Assembly (NCBI GenBank): GCA_025937085.1
Contig: JAICSC010000003.1
Coordinates: forward strand, 1 to 37,358
Reading direction: 5' to 3'
Source: Nocardioides sp.
GTDB lineage: Bacteria > Actinomycetota > Actinomycetes > Propionibacteriales > Nocardioidaceae
Length of the DNA stretch: 37,358 nucleotides
The notes under the pieces were generated by a model, which worked only from the letters and a program-made list of their open reading frames with translations, searched no databases and was not told the origin of the DNA. A program made the translations under genes and the position numbers. This document shows, piece after piece, positions 29,044 to 37,358 of the stretch (position 1 is the first letter of the stretch; every line of letters starts with the position of its first letter).

Positions 29044-30663
29044 GTGACCTTGTCCGATCCCACGAAGCATCGCTCCGGTACCGCGCCCATCTCGCTCCGT
29101 GCGTTGCTAGAGGCCCTCGGGCCCTCCGCGCTCGACGTGCTCGTGGCCCCGGTCGGACTCGACGTCGGGGTGCGGGGAACCGCGATCTTCGACGCCGTCG
29201 ACCCCGTGCCCGACGGCCCGGACTCGATGTTGATCCTCGTCGGCACCCGAGCGGACTCACCGGAGATCGCCGACCTCGTCCGCGCGGCCGCCGATCACGG
29301 GTTCGTCGCGCTGGTGGTCAAGCTGCGAGGGTGCGACACGACGGCTCTGGTCGACGAGGCCCGCGGGCGAGGACTGGCCGTGCTCGCGACCCCCGACGAC
29401 GTGCCGTGGCGGCACCTGGACGGCCTGCTCGTCTCGGTCTTGGGCTCCGGTGGCCTGCCGAACGGCGACGCTACCGGCCCGGGCGAGACCCTGTTCGCGG
29501 TCGCGAACGCACTGGGCGCGATCATCGGCGGCTCGGTGGCGATCGAGGACCTCGCCCAGCACGTGCTGGCCTACTCCTCGGTCGCGGGCCAGCAGATCGA
29601 CCCACTCCGGGAGCGCGGCATCCTCGACCGGCGTGTGCCGGACTATCCGCACCACCGCGGTCAATACCTCCAGGTGCTGCAGAGCCCCGGAGTGACCCGC
29701 TTCCCGCCGGTCGACGACGAGCTCCCTCGTGCCGCGGTCGCCATCCGAGCCGGCGACATGCCGCTGGGGACGATCTGGGCCATCGAAGGGGAGGACGGCC
29801 TGACGCCCGAGGGTGAGCGCGCCCTGCTCGACGGGGTCAAGGTGGCGGCCCTGCACATGCTCCGCGAGCAGGACGTGGGTGAGCGGGAGCGGCACCTGCG
29901 GGGCGAAGTGCTGCGGGCGATGCTGGCCGGCACTCGCTCGGCGGAGGACGGCGCGGAGCGGCTCGGCCTGACGCCGGGCTCGCGTGCGGTCCTGGTCGGG
30001 TTCGCCACGGTGGAGCCGGACCCCAGCGGGACCGTGATCGCCCGGGTCGGCCATGCGGTGAGCCAGTACGCCGCGGCGTACCGGCCGGAGGTCGCGATCG
30101 CGACCACACCGGACGCCGTGTACGCCGTGGTCTCCGGCGCCGATGACGGCGTCCGCCGGTTCTCGGACGGTGCCCTGGCCAGCTCGTCGAAGGCGACCGG
30201 CACCACCGTCCAGGCGGCGATGACCAGGTCCACCGGGGACCTCGACGACCTGGCCACCCTGCGCGCCGAGGTCGATGCCGTGCTCGGTGCGGCCATGGCC
30301 GATGAGCGAGCGCCGGCCGTCGCGACGGTCGCGGACGTCCACACCCGGCTGTTGCTCGACAGGGTCGGCGACCAGCTCGCCCGGGACCCGCGCCTTCGTC
30401 ACCCCGAGGTCCAGCGGATGACCGAGCACGACCGAGACCGCGGGACCGACTACGGCGTGACCGTGCTGGCCTGGCTGGAGGCGTTCAACGACATCGGCAG
30501 CGCCGCGGCCCGGCTCCAGGTGCATCCCAACACGCTGCGCTACCGGCTGCGCCGGATCGAGGAGAAGTTCGGGCTGGACTTCACCGACCCCGAGAGCCGC
30601 CTGTCGGCCTGGCTGCAGCTCCGGATGGTCGAGGCGCGACCTCCAGCCCAGAGCAGCACCTAA
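29044..30663 (+). CDS. PucR family transcriptional regulator
   Basis: N-terminal PucR-like domain (ISLRALLEALGPSALDVLVAP...), C-terminal HTH_30 YGVTVLAWLEAFNDIGSAAARLQVHPNTLRYRLRRIEEKFGLDFTDPESRLSAWLQLRM. Confidence 0.93.
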   Translation: MTLSDPTKHRSGTAPISLRALLEALGPSALDVLVAPVGLDVGVRGTAIFDAVDPVPDGPDSMLILVGTRADSPEIADLVRAAADHGFVALVVKLRGCDTTALVDEARGRGLAVLATPDDVPWRHLDGLLVSVLGSGGLPNGDATGPGETLFAVANALGAIIGGSVAIEDLAQHVLAYSSVAGQQIDPLRERGILDRRVPDYPHHRGQYLQVLQSPGVTRFPPVDDELPRAAVAIRAGDMPLGTIWAIEGEDGLTPEGERALLDGVKVAALHMLREQDVGERERHLRGEVLRAMLAGTRSAEDGAERLGLTPGSRAVLVGFATVEPDPSGTVIARVGHAVSQYAAAYRPEVAIATTPDAVYAVVSGADDGVRRFSDGALASSSKATGTTVQAAMTRSTGDLDDLATLRAEVDAVLGAAMADERAPAVATVADVHTRLLLDRVGDQLARDPRLRHPEVQRMTEHDRDRGTDYGVTVLAWLEAFNDIGSAAARLQVHPNTLRYRLRRIEEKFGLDFTDPESRLSAWLQLRMVEARPPAQSST

Positions 30664-30757
30664 AGCTGAACGGTATGTGAGCCACGACAAGGCCGGCCGC
30701 GCGAGTTGTCACGGGCGCGCAAAGCGCCGAGCTGGGCAGGGCTGGCAGGCTGCCCAG

Positions 30758-32383
30758 GTGCCCGACTTCGACCTCGTGCTGCGGCAGGGACTCCTGGTGG
30801 ACGGAAGCGGCGCCGACCCGGTGGTCGGCGACCTCGCCGTGGCCGGCGACCGCATCGCCGCGATGGGGCCCCGCATCAGCGGACGCGGCACTCGCGAGCT
30901 GGACGTGTCCGGGCTGGCCGTCTCACCGGGGTTCGTCGACATGATGAGCTGGGCACCCGAGACGCTGATCGAGGACGGGCGATCCCTCAGCGGCCTCATG
31001 CAGGGTGTGACGCTCGAGGTGATGGGCGAGGGGACCTCCATGGGTCCGCTCGACGAGACGATGCGGGCTGCGCTCCGGGCCGGCGGGATCTCCGGCCGCG
31101 AGGACGGGTTCCGCTACCCGGTCGAGTGGACGTCGCTGTGGCAGTACCTGGAGTGGCTGGAACGTCGAGGGGTCTCGGTGAACGTCGCCTCGTTCGTCGG
31201 GGCCGGGACGTTGCGCGAGCACGAGATCGGGTACGCCGACCGCCCGGCCTCGGACGCCGAGCTCCGGCGGATGTGTGCGCTGCTCGACGACGAGATGAGA
31301 CACGGCGCGGTCGGGGTCGCCTCGGCACTGATCTACCCGCCGGAGACGGCGTACACCACCGCGGAGCTGACGGCGCTGGCTCGCGTGGCATCGGCACATG
31401 GCGGGATGTACGCCTCGCACGTCCGAAGTGAGGGGGAAGGACTCCTCGAGGCGGTCGCCGAGCTGATCGAAATCGCCCGGGACGCGCACGCCCGCGCGGA
31501 GGTGTACCACCTCAAGGCTGCCGGCCGCGCCCACCGGCACCTGCTGCCCGCGGCGATCGCCCTCATCGACGACGCGCGCGACGCCGGCCTCGCGGTGACC
31601 GCGGACGTCTACCCCTACGAGTACTCGGGCACCTCGCTCAGCGCCTGCATCCCGCCGTGGGCGCACGAAGGCGGTCCGGCGGCACTCCGCGCACGCCTGG
31701 ACGACGGGTCCGTCCGCGAGCAGATCCGCGCGGACATGGAGCGTCCGGGCTGGGAGAACCCGATGCTCGACGCCGGCCCCGAGCACATCTCGGTCCGCGG
31801 GCCGCTGGGTGCCGAGCTCGCCCGGTTCTCGGGTCTCTCCCTGGCCCGGGTCGCCGAGGCCATGGGGACAACGCCCGAGGACGCCACCATGGACCTGGTC
31901 CGAGACAACCGCGGGGACGTCTTCGCGCTGTACTTCGACATTGATCCGTCGGACGTACGCCTGGTCGCGAGCCGTCCATGGGTGAGCTTCTGCTCAGACG
32001 CGGAGTCGCTGTCGTCTGAGGCTGCCGAGCGCGACGGTGCGGTCCATCCTCGGGCCTTCGGCGCGTTCGCCCGGGTGCTGGGCAGGTTCGTGCGCGAGGA
32101 GGGGATCGTGTCGCTGGCCGAGGCCGTGCGCCGGATGACCAGTCTCCCCGCGGAGAACCTCCGTCTCACCGGCCGCGGAAGGCTGGGGGTCGGGTACGCC
32201 GCGGACGTCGCCGCCTTCGACCCCGCGACCGTGGTCGACCGCTCCACGCCCGCGCAGCCGCACGCATACGCCGAGGGCATGGTGCACGTGCTCGTCAACG
32301 GCACGCCGGTGCTGCTCGACCGCGTCCACACCGGGGCCACCCCCGGACGGTTCGTCCGCGGGCCGGGCAGCCGCTCTTCCTGA
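30758..32383 (+). CDS. D-aminoacylase family amidohydrolase, copy 2, lacking the canonical HxH motif
   Basis: VPDFDLVLRQGLLVDGSGADPVVGDLAVAGDRIAAMG...SPGFVDMMSWAPETLIEDGRSLSGLMQGVTLEVMGEGTSMGP...YASHVRSEGE...AEVYHLKAAGR...DVYPYEYSGTSLSACIPPW...GRLGVGYAADVAAFDP. Confidence 0.9.
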   Translation: MPDFDLVLRQGLLVDGSGADPVVGDLAVAGDRIAAMGPRISGRGTRELDVSGLAVSPGFVDMMSWAPETLIEDGRSLSGLMQGVTLEVMGEGTSMGPLDETMRAALRAGGISGREDGFRYPVEWTSLWQYLEWLERRGVSVNVASFVGAGTLREHEIGYADRPASDAELRRMCALLDDEMRHGAVGVASALIYPPETAYTTAELTALARVASAHGGMYASHVRSEGEGLLEAVAELIEIARDAHARAEVYHLKAAGRAHRHLLPAAIALIDDARDAGLAVTADVYPYEYSGTSLSACIPPWAHEGGPAALRARLDDGSVREQIRADMERPGWENPMLDAGPEHISVRGPLGAELARFSGLSLARVAEAMGTTPEDATMDLVRDNRGDVFALYFDIDPSDVRLVASRPWVSFCSDAESLSSEAAERDGAVHPRAFGAFARVLGRFVREEGIVSLAEAVRRMTSLPAENLRLTGRGRLGVGYAADVAAFDPATVVDRSTPAQPHAYAEGMVHVLVNGTPVLLDRVHTGATPGRFVRGPGSRSS

Positions 32384-32390
32384 ACGACCT

Positions 32391-33263
32391 TCAGGCCCGA
32401 CCGCGGCGCACGACGTAGAACCCATCCCGGGTGAAGCCGATCGTCTCGGCCCCGGACCGCACGGCCTGCCCCAGGTGGTGGCGCAGCAGCATCCGCCACT
32501 CGAGCGCGAGCGACTCGTCCTGGGCACGCATCCCGGCGGCGTCCTCGGGGGCGGCGATCAGCACCATCGGCTCCCCGTGGTCGGGGCCCTCCCGGGGCGC
32601 ACCGTCCGCGTCCCGGGTCAGCAGAGTCGCCGAAGGAGACGTGATGAGCGTCGGGTCTGTCGGGACAACCTCGCCGCGCGCGGCCGAAGCGACCCGCGAG
32701 CTCCCGAGGTCCCAGGAGACCAGGAGCCGGTCGGTCGGGAACACCGACCCCGTGCCGTCGCCGTGATCGCCGTAGAAGTTGTCGAGGTACTCGACCGGGC
32801 GTGCCGAGAGCTTGGTCAGGTTCACGTACGCGTTGCGGGCCTCCAAAGGGTCGTAGGTCCACTGGATGCGCAGCACCCCGTGCGCCATGGCCCACGCGCG
32901 CTGCGAGACCTTCAGCGCCCAGCCGACCCCCGAGCTTCGCTCGGCGGGTGCGACCACGGCGAGATGACTGTGCAGGTCCTCGCGGCCCGAGGACCCGAAG
33001 AAGGCCACGCAGGCGCCGACCAGCACGTCGTCCCGGTAGGCGCCGCCGATGTAGCTGCCGACCTTCCGCAAAGCCCGAAGCGTCGAGACCGAGATCTCCG
33101 CCGGCCAGTTCTGGTTGATCACCTCCGCGGCGGCGGACAGCTCATCGACGGAGTCGAGCACGTCGGTCCGAACCCCCGACCGCGCAGCCGCGGCGGCCGC
33201 CGCGACAGCGGCCTCATCCCACGCACCGGACGCCGGCGGGACGGTGCGGCTCGACAGGCTCAT
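32391..33263 (-). CDS. GNAT superfamily acyltransferase, COG3375-like
   Basis: MSLSSRTVPPASGAWDEAAVAAAAAA...YIGGAYRDDVLVGACVAFFG...LHSHLAVVAPAERSSGVGWALKVSQRAWAMAHGVLRIQWTYDPLEARNAYVNLTKLSARPVEYLDNFYG...FPTDRLLVSWDL. Confidence 0.87.
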   Translation of the reverse strand: MSLSSRTVPPASGAWDEAAVAAAAAAARSGVRTDVLDSVDELSAAAEVINQNWPAEISVSTLRALRKVGSYIGGAYRDDVLVGACVAFFGSSGREDLHSHLAVVAPAERSSGVGWALKVSQRAWAMAHGVLRIQWTYDPLEARNAYVNLTKLSARPVEYLDNFYGDHGDGTGSVFPTDRLLVSWDLGSSRVASAARGEVVPTDPTLITSPSATLLTRDADGAPREGPDHGEPMVLIAAPEDAAGMRAQDESLALEWRMLLRHHLGQAVRSGAETIGFTRDGFYVVRRGRA

Positions 33264-33277
33264 GGGCGGGATCGTGC

Positions 33278-33293
33278 CCGCACCCGGGTGCGG
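33278..33293. promoter_or_regulatory. Perfect 16-bp palindrome CCGCACCCGGGTGCGG in the GNAT/racemase divergent spacer
   Basis: Read directly; lies 15 bp upstream of the GNAT start. Confidence 0.5.
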
Positions 33294-33427
33294 ACATCGT
33301 CGTACGACTGGACAAAAGACTCCAGATCCTTGGGTGATCGCCACAATGATCCTCCAGGCAAGCCCGACCGACAATCGAAGCGGATGTCCCGTTCCGGGGG
33401 AACGTCGGCCGAGAGGTGGGAGAAGGC

Positions 33428-34525
33428 GTGATCGTCGAGGCCGTCGAGATCCGCGTGGTCGACATCCCGCTGAAGCAGCCGTTCCGCACCTCGCAAAGCA
33501 TCCAGCACTCGCGACGAGCGCTGCTGGCGCGGGTGATAACCGACGCGGCCGAGGGTTGGGCGGACGTGAACGTCGAGGACGAGCCGATCTTCGGCCACGA
33601 GTTCCTCTCCGCGACCTGGGCGGCGCTCGAGGAGCTGTTGGTCCCCCAGCTGCTGGCCGGCCCGGCGAGCGCGCCCCTGGCCGCCGCGCGGATGTCGCGG
33701 GTGGTCGGACACCCGGCGGCCAAGGCGGGACTCGAGATGGCTCTCCTGGACGCCGAGCTGCGGGCATCTGGGATGTCGCTGCGCCGCTACCTCGGCGGCA
33801 CCCGCGACCGCGTCCCGGTCGGTGTCTCAGTCGGAATCACCGACACCCTGGCCGAGCTCCTGACCACCGTCACGGAGTACGTCGACGAGGGCTACCCACG
33901 GATCAAGCTCAAGGTCCAGCCCGGCTGGGACCGCGAGCCGATCGCCGCGGTGCGCGCCGAGTTCGGCGCCGAACTTGCCCTCCAGGTGGACGGGAACGGC
34001 GCATACAGCAGCGCCGACCTCCTGCACGTCTCCGGCTGGGACGAGTTCGGCCTGGAGATGATCGAGCAGCCCTTCCCGGCCCACGACCTGCTCAGCCACG
34101 CCCGGCTCGACGCCCGCATCTCCACCCCGGTGTGCCTGGACGAGTCGATCGGCTCCGCGACGGAAGCCGCCGCCGCGATCGCGTCGGGCGCGTGCCGAGT
34201 GGTCAACATCAAGCCCGGCCGGGTGGGCGGCTACCTGGAGGCGCGTCGCATTCACGACGTGTGCGACGCGCTCAGCGTGCCGGTCTGGTGCGGAGGCATG
34301 CTGGAGTCGGGTGTCGGCAGGGCAGCGAACCTGGCCCTCGCGTCGCTGCCGAACTTCCGGTTTCCCGGGGACATCTCTGCCACGTCCCGCTACTTCGCCG
34401 AGGACATCTGCCCACCCTTCGTCCTGCACGACGGCATGCTCGACGTCCCCGACAAACCGGGGATCGGGGTCGACGTCGACCCCGATGTCCTCGATCGGTT
34501 CACCTCCCGGCGCCTTCTTCAGTGA
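33428..34525 (+). CDS. Enolase superfamily enzyme, OSBS/N-succinylamino acid racemase type
   Basis: VIVEAVEIRVVDIPLKQPFRTSQ...YPRIKLKVQPGWD (KxK), LQVDGNGAYSSAD, MIEQPFPAHDLLSHARLDARISTPVCLDESIGS, VVNIKPGRVGG: full set of MLE-subgroup catalytic and metal-ligand motifs. Confidence 0.93.
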   Translation: MIVEAVEIRVVDIPLKQPFRTSQSIQHSRRALLARVITDAAEGWADVNVEDEPIFGHEFLSATWAALEELLVPQLLAGPASAPLAAARMSRVVGHPAAKAGLEMALLDAELRASGMSLRRYLGGTRDRVPVGVSVGITDTLAELLTTVTEYVDEGYPRIKLKVQPGWDREPIAAVRAEFGAELALQVDGNGAYSSADLLHVSGWDEFGLEMIEQPFPAHDLLSHARLDARISTPVCLDESIGSATEAAAAIASGACRVVNIKPGRVGGYLEARRIHDVCDALSVPVWCGGMLESGVGRAANLALASLPNFRFPGDISATSRYFAEDICPPFVLHDGMLDVPDKPGIGVDVDPDVLDRFTSRRLLQ

Positions 34526-34675
34526 CGGGACGCGGCGTCCGGCGCTCGAGAGGGCAGGAACCGCTCGAGCTTTGACTGGTGATTCGCCGGAGGGTGCCCC
34601 TGGCTCAAAATGGGACGCTGCCGATTGCGCCGACAGCCGGCGAAAAGACGTACCTCATCGCGGATGAGCGGTCGC

Positions 34676-35170
34676 TCAGATCTCTACGGGGTAGCGACCC
34701 GCTGGCTCGCCGAGTAGCTCCCGGAGCAGGGCCGGTAGGTGCCGAGGACGGAACTCCTCGGGACCCGCCATGCCGTCCATCTCTGTGAGCGTCCACCACT
34801 TGAACTCCGTGATGCCTTCGCCCGCCAGTAGGTGGCCAGCCGAGTCTCCTTTCGCCATGAAGGCGTCGCACCGAACGACGAAGTAGTCGTGGATTGCGCC
34901 GTCCCACCCTTTGGCGTAGGTCGGTGAGACCACCTCTTGATGCCACACATGCCGGACCTCGTCAGCACTTGCCCGGTATCCGACTTCTTCGATCAGTTCC
35001 CGCACAACAGCCTCGACCGGCGTCTCGCCGACCTCCAGTCCGCCGCCAGGCGGGGCCCAGATCACCTCGCCGATGTGCCGGGAAGTCAGGTCATGCCTCG
35101 CCAGCAGAAGGCGATTGTCCGCGTCCAAAAGCAGGGCGCGCGCAGTATGACGCAGGCGCAATGGCGACAT
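34676..35170 (-). CDS. Nudix hydrolase
   Basis: MSPLRLRHTARALLLDADNRLLLARHD...PPGGGLEVGETPVEAVVRELIEEVGY; Nudix box GX5EX7REUXEEXGU. Confidence 0.95.
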   Translation of the reverse strand: MSPLRLRHTARALLLDADNRLLLARHDLTSRHIGEVIWAPPGGGLEVGETPVEAVVRELIEEVGYRASADEVRHVWHQEVVSPTYAKGWDGAIHDYFVVRCDAFMAKGDSAGHLLAGEGITEFKWWTLTEMDGMAGPEEFRPRHLPALLRELLGEPAGRYPVEI

Positions 35171-35374
35171 GGCGTGAGCGTAACGAGGCGGCCAGATAGA
35201 CGACTCGGTGCAACTCACGCACATCGGCACGAGCGAGCACAGGACGGAGGCGCTGTGTTTACCGCTCATCGCCGGCATGTGCGTGCGACCGGATCGCGGG
35301 ACGAGCGGTTGCTTTTGGCGACAGTCGCCATTGAACAGTTCCCTTTGAGCGGTAGTGGTGTAGAACTTCTGGCC

Positions 35375-35944
35375 GTGACCGCACCTCGCCGCATCGTCAT
35401 TCAGCCGTACATCGAGCAGTGGCCGTCTGAGTTCGCCGTGGTGAGGGACCTTCTGCGCGAGGCCCTGGGAGATGTGGCGGATCGGATCGACCACATCGGT
35501 TCAACCTCGGTGCCTGGACTCGCGGCCAAAGACGTCATCGACGTGCAGGTCGGCGTTGCGGACCTGGAAGACCGCCGGCTGGTGCCCGCCTTCGAACGAC
35601 TTGGGGCGACGGCGACCGACATCACCAGTGACCACGTGCCGCCTGGCGACCAGAGCGGGCCTGTCGCCTGGGAGAAGCGCTACTTCCGTCCTCCTGCTTC
35701 CTGGCGGGCAACGCACCTGCACGTCCGCGAGACTGGGCGGCCGAACTTTCGATACGCGCTTCTGTTCCGAGACTACCTGCGTCACTCCGCAGTCGCTGCC
35801 GGTGCGTATGCCCAGGTAAAGGTGGCACTCGCCCGCCTGCACCCAGACGACGCGGAGGCGTACTACGACGTGAAGGACCCTGTCTGCGATCTGATCATGG
35901 ACGCCGCCGAGCAGTGGGCAGCCGGGGTGGGTTGGTCTGCATAG
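35375..35944 (+). CDS. GrpB family (UPF0157) nucleotidyltransferase-like protein
   Basis: IQPYIEQWPSEFAVVRDLLREALGDVADRIDHIGSTSVPGLAAKDVIDVQVGVADL...LHVRETGRPNFRYALLFRDYLRHS; IDHIGSTSVPGLAAKxxIDVQ motif. Confidence 0.95.
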   Translation: MTAPRRIVIQPYIEQWPSEFAVVRDLLREALGDVADRIDHIGSTSVPGLAAKDVIDVQVGVADLEDRRLVPAFERLGATATDITSDHVPPGDQSGPVAWEKRYFRPPASWRATHLHVRETGRPNFRYALLFRDYLRHSAVAAGAYAQVKVALARLHPDDAEAYYDVKDPVCDLIMDAAEQWAAGVGWSA

Positions 35945-36140
35945 GTGTCGTACCGCTCACGGCATGAGAGTTACGTTCGAGCCGCACCGACAGCCGGCGG
36001 TATGACCAGCCCTCGAGGTGCTGACGTATCCAGGTGGCGATGGCTGGCGCGCCCATGGTTCCGGTGGCAGCCGCGAGCATGAGTGTCTCTGCTTTGTTGA
36101 CGGTAAAGGTGAGATCGCGTCCGTTGTGGATGCAGGACAC
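35895..36140 (-). CDS. Hypothetical short protein or gene remnant
   Basis: MSCIHNGRDLTFTVNKAETLMLAAATGTMGAPAIATWIRQHLEGWSYRRLSVRLERNSHAVSG...; its tail resembles a fragment at ~20680-20770. Confidence 0.35.
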   Translation of the reverse strand: MSCIHNGRDLTFTVNKAETLMLAAATGTMGAPAIATWIRQHLEGWSYRRLSVRLERNSHAVSGTTPMQTNPPRLPTARRRP

Positions 36141-36229
36141 CTTGGCGCTGATCGAGCGGGACGGGCCAGCGTATGAAGATCACCATCTTGGAGTAGGTAC
36201 TGCTCAGCCGCAGGCGGTAGCATTTCTCG

Positions 36230-36997
36230 ATGGGTGACCTATCTGCCCCGGCCTCCGACCCTGCCGACAGTCCGCTGGACGTAACGTCGACGAAGGCGGA
36301 CTTGGAGAATGCATTGCGGACGGTGGCCGCCGGCTCTGCTGCAGGTGCCCTGCTCGGAGTACTGGTGGGTGGAGTAGGCGGCCGCTCAGCGATGGCGTTG
36401 CTCGCCGCGCAGAATCCGGAAGACACGGGGAGGATTTCGGACGACGGATTCAGGATCGGGCAGTTCACAGTGGGCGGGACGATTCAACTGCTGGCAGCCA
36501 CCCTCCAACTGGGTTTGGTGGGGGCGTTGATCTACCTCGTCCTTCGGCGGCTGGCCATCGGCCCGCGCTGGCTGCGCGTCGCCTCATTGACCGCAGGGGG
36601 AGCCGTCGTCTTCGAAGCTGCTCTGCTCAATCCCGACGGTGTCGACTTCACCATCCTCGACCCTGACTGGCTTCCGGTTGTCCTGTTCATCATGATCCCG
36701 GCGACATTCGTGCTCCTGCTTTCGCTGCTGGCAGAGCACTGGCTGGCGCCAGACTCCTGGTTCGCCACTGCCCCGCTGCGCCGGGTAGGTGCGGTACTTC
36801 TGGTCTGGATTCCTACAGGTCCACTGCTCGTCCTCTTGGCGGCAGCCCTCGGCGTTGGTGTGATCTGGCGCCGCTTGGTTATCGGGTTCCCCGAACGCGC
36901 GAAGCCCGCCGTCGCGTGGACCGCTCGAGCGCTCGTCGGCATCCTCGGGGTCTTTGCTCTGGTATCCCTTGTCACCAACGTCGATGCTGTCACCTGA
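36230..36997 (+). CDS. Hypothetical polytopic membrane protein
   Basis: MGDLSAPASDPADSPLDVTSTKADLENALRTVAAGSAAGALLGVLVGGVGGRSAM...; about five predicted TM segments. Confidence 0.75.
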   Translation: MGDLSAPASDPADSPLDVTSTKADLENALRTVAAGSAAGALLGVLVGGVGGRSAMALLAAQNPEDTGRISDDGFRIGQFTVGGTIQLLAATLQLGLVGALIYLVLRRLAIGPRWLRVASLTAGGAVVFEAALLNPDGVDFTILDPDWLPVVLFIMIPATFVLLLSLLAEHWLAPDSWFATAPLRRVGAVLLVWIPTGPLLVLLAAALGVGVIWRRLVIGFPERAKPAVAWTARALVGILGVFALVSLVTNVDAVT

Positions 36998-37243
36998 CGA
37001 CGACAGGCTGACCGCTCCCCCCACTGCCAATGTCCCGAGTTGCACAAGGGCCGTCGGGGCGTCAGAGCGGAACGACACGGGCACCACCGGGCGGTGGCTG
37101 GTGGCCACTGTCGCGGCGAAAAGACGCATCCGCGTGGGTGGTGCTCGAGCGGGCGAATCACGAACGTGACCGTGGGACGGCGGGCATGCGTTGCGACGAC
37201 TTGACCTTCGTCCGGCGGTGGGAGATCGTCCGCGGCGTAGGCC

Positions 37244-37358
37244 TCAGTGGGGCTCCAGGAGCACCGGATGCACTCGGGGATAGCCCTCGGGCAGGACGTA
37301 GAGGCCGTGGACGTCGCGGTAAAGCACTCGCCAGTGCCAGTAGCCGCGGTAGAGGTAC
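37244..37358 (-). CDS. Unidentified protein, C-terminal fragment (5' end beyond window)
   Basis: Minus frame open from the window edge to a stop: YLYRGYWHWRVLYRDVHGLYVLPEGYPRVHPVLLEPH*. Confidence 0.5.
   Translation of the reverse strand, partial: YLYRGYWHWRVLYRDVHGLYVLPEGYPRVHPVLLEPH

Noticed and set aside
27336-29816. 826-aa plus-strand ORF
   Set aside because: Shadow of amidohydrolase 1 and of the PucR gene in another frame; no domain-like sequence.
29257-30690. 477-aa minus-strand ORF
   Set aside because: Antisense to the well-supported PucR regulator.
31615-32895. 426-aa minus-strand ORF
   Set aside because: Overlaps amidohydrolase 2 in antisense and the GNAT gene in a wrong frame.
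35325-35339. tggcgac-a-gtcgcca palindrome near the GrpB gene
   Set aside because: Single short dyad, no second copy or regulator nearby; not enough to call an operator.

Overview
High-GC actinobacterial chromosomal window, Nocardioides/Streptomyces-like in codon usage; no RNA genes or CRISPR arrays seen. From left to right: a truncated S9 prolyl oligopeptidase; an HMA metal-binding protein with a DHA2-type MFS exporter; a large AfsR/BTAD NB-ARC-TPR regulator; a class C beta-lactamase-fold hydrolase and an alpha/beta hydrolase; a YjbR-like protein; a HutC-subfamily GntR regulator facing an IS110 transposase remnant; an ABC-2 transporter with a MarR regulator; an ArsR plus SRPBCC (AHSA1) pair; a two-component system with a polytopic membrane protein; and a frameshifted ankyrin-repeat gene. 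About 13 kb (21655-34525) then holds a coherent catabolic locus: a complete oligopeptide-type ABC importer, two D-aminoacylase-family amidohydrolases, a PucR regulator, a COG3375-like GNAT and an enolase-superfamily OSBS/N-succinylamino-acid racemase. The window ends with Nudix, GrpB and membrane-protein genes. The strongest candidate system is this N-acyl/D-amino-acid import, deacylation and stereo-inversion locus. Other notable observations: three genes have apparent 1-bp frameshifts, one of them with three separate G-run indels; a HutC-type operator drives a promoter whose gene seems replaced by an IS110 scar; and there is a perfect 14-bp hairpin inside the ABC operon. Family assignments come from reading the translated sequence, without database searches.
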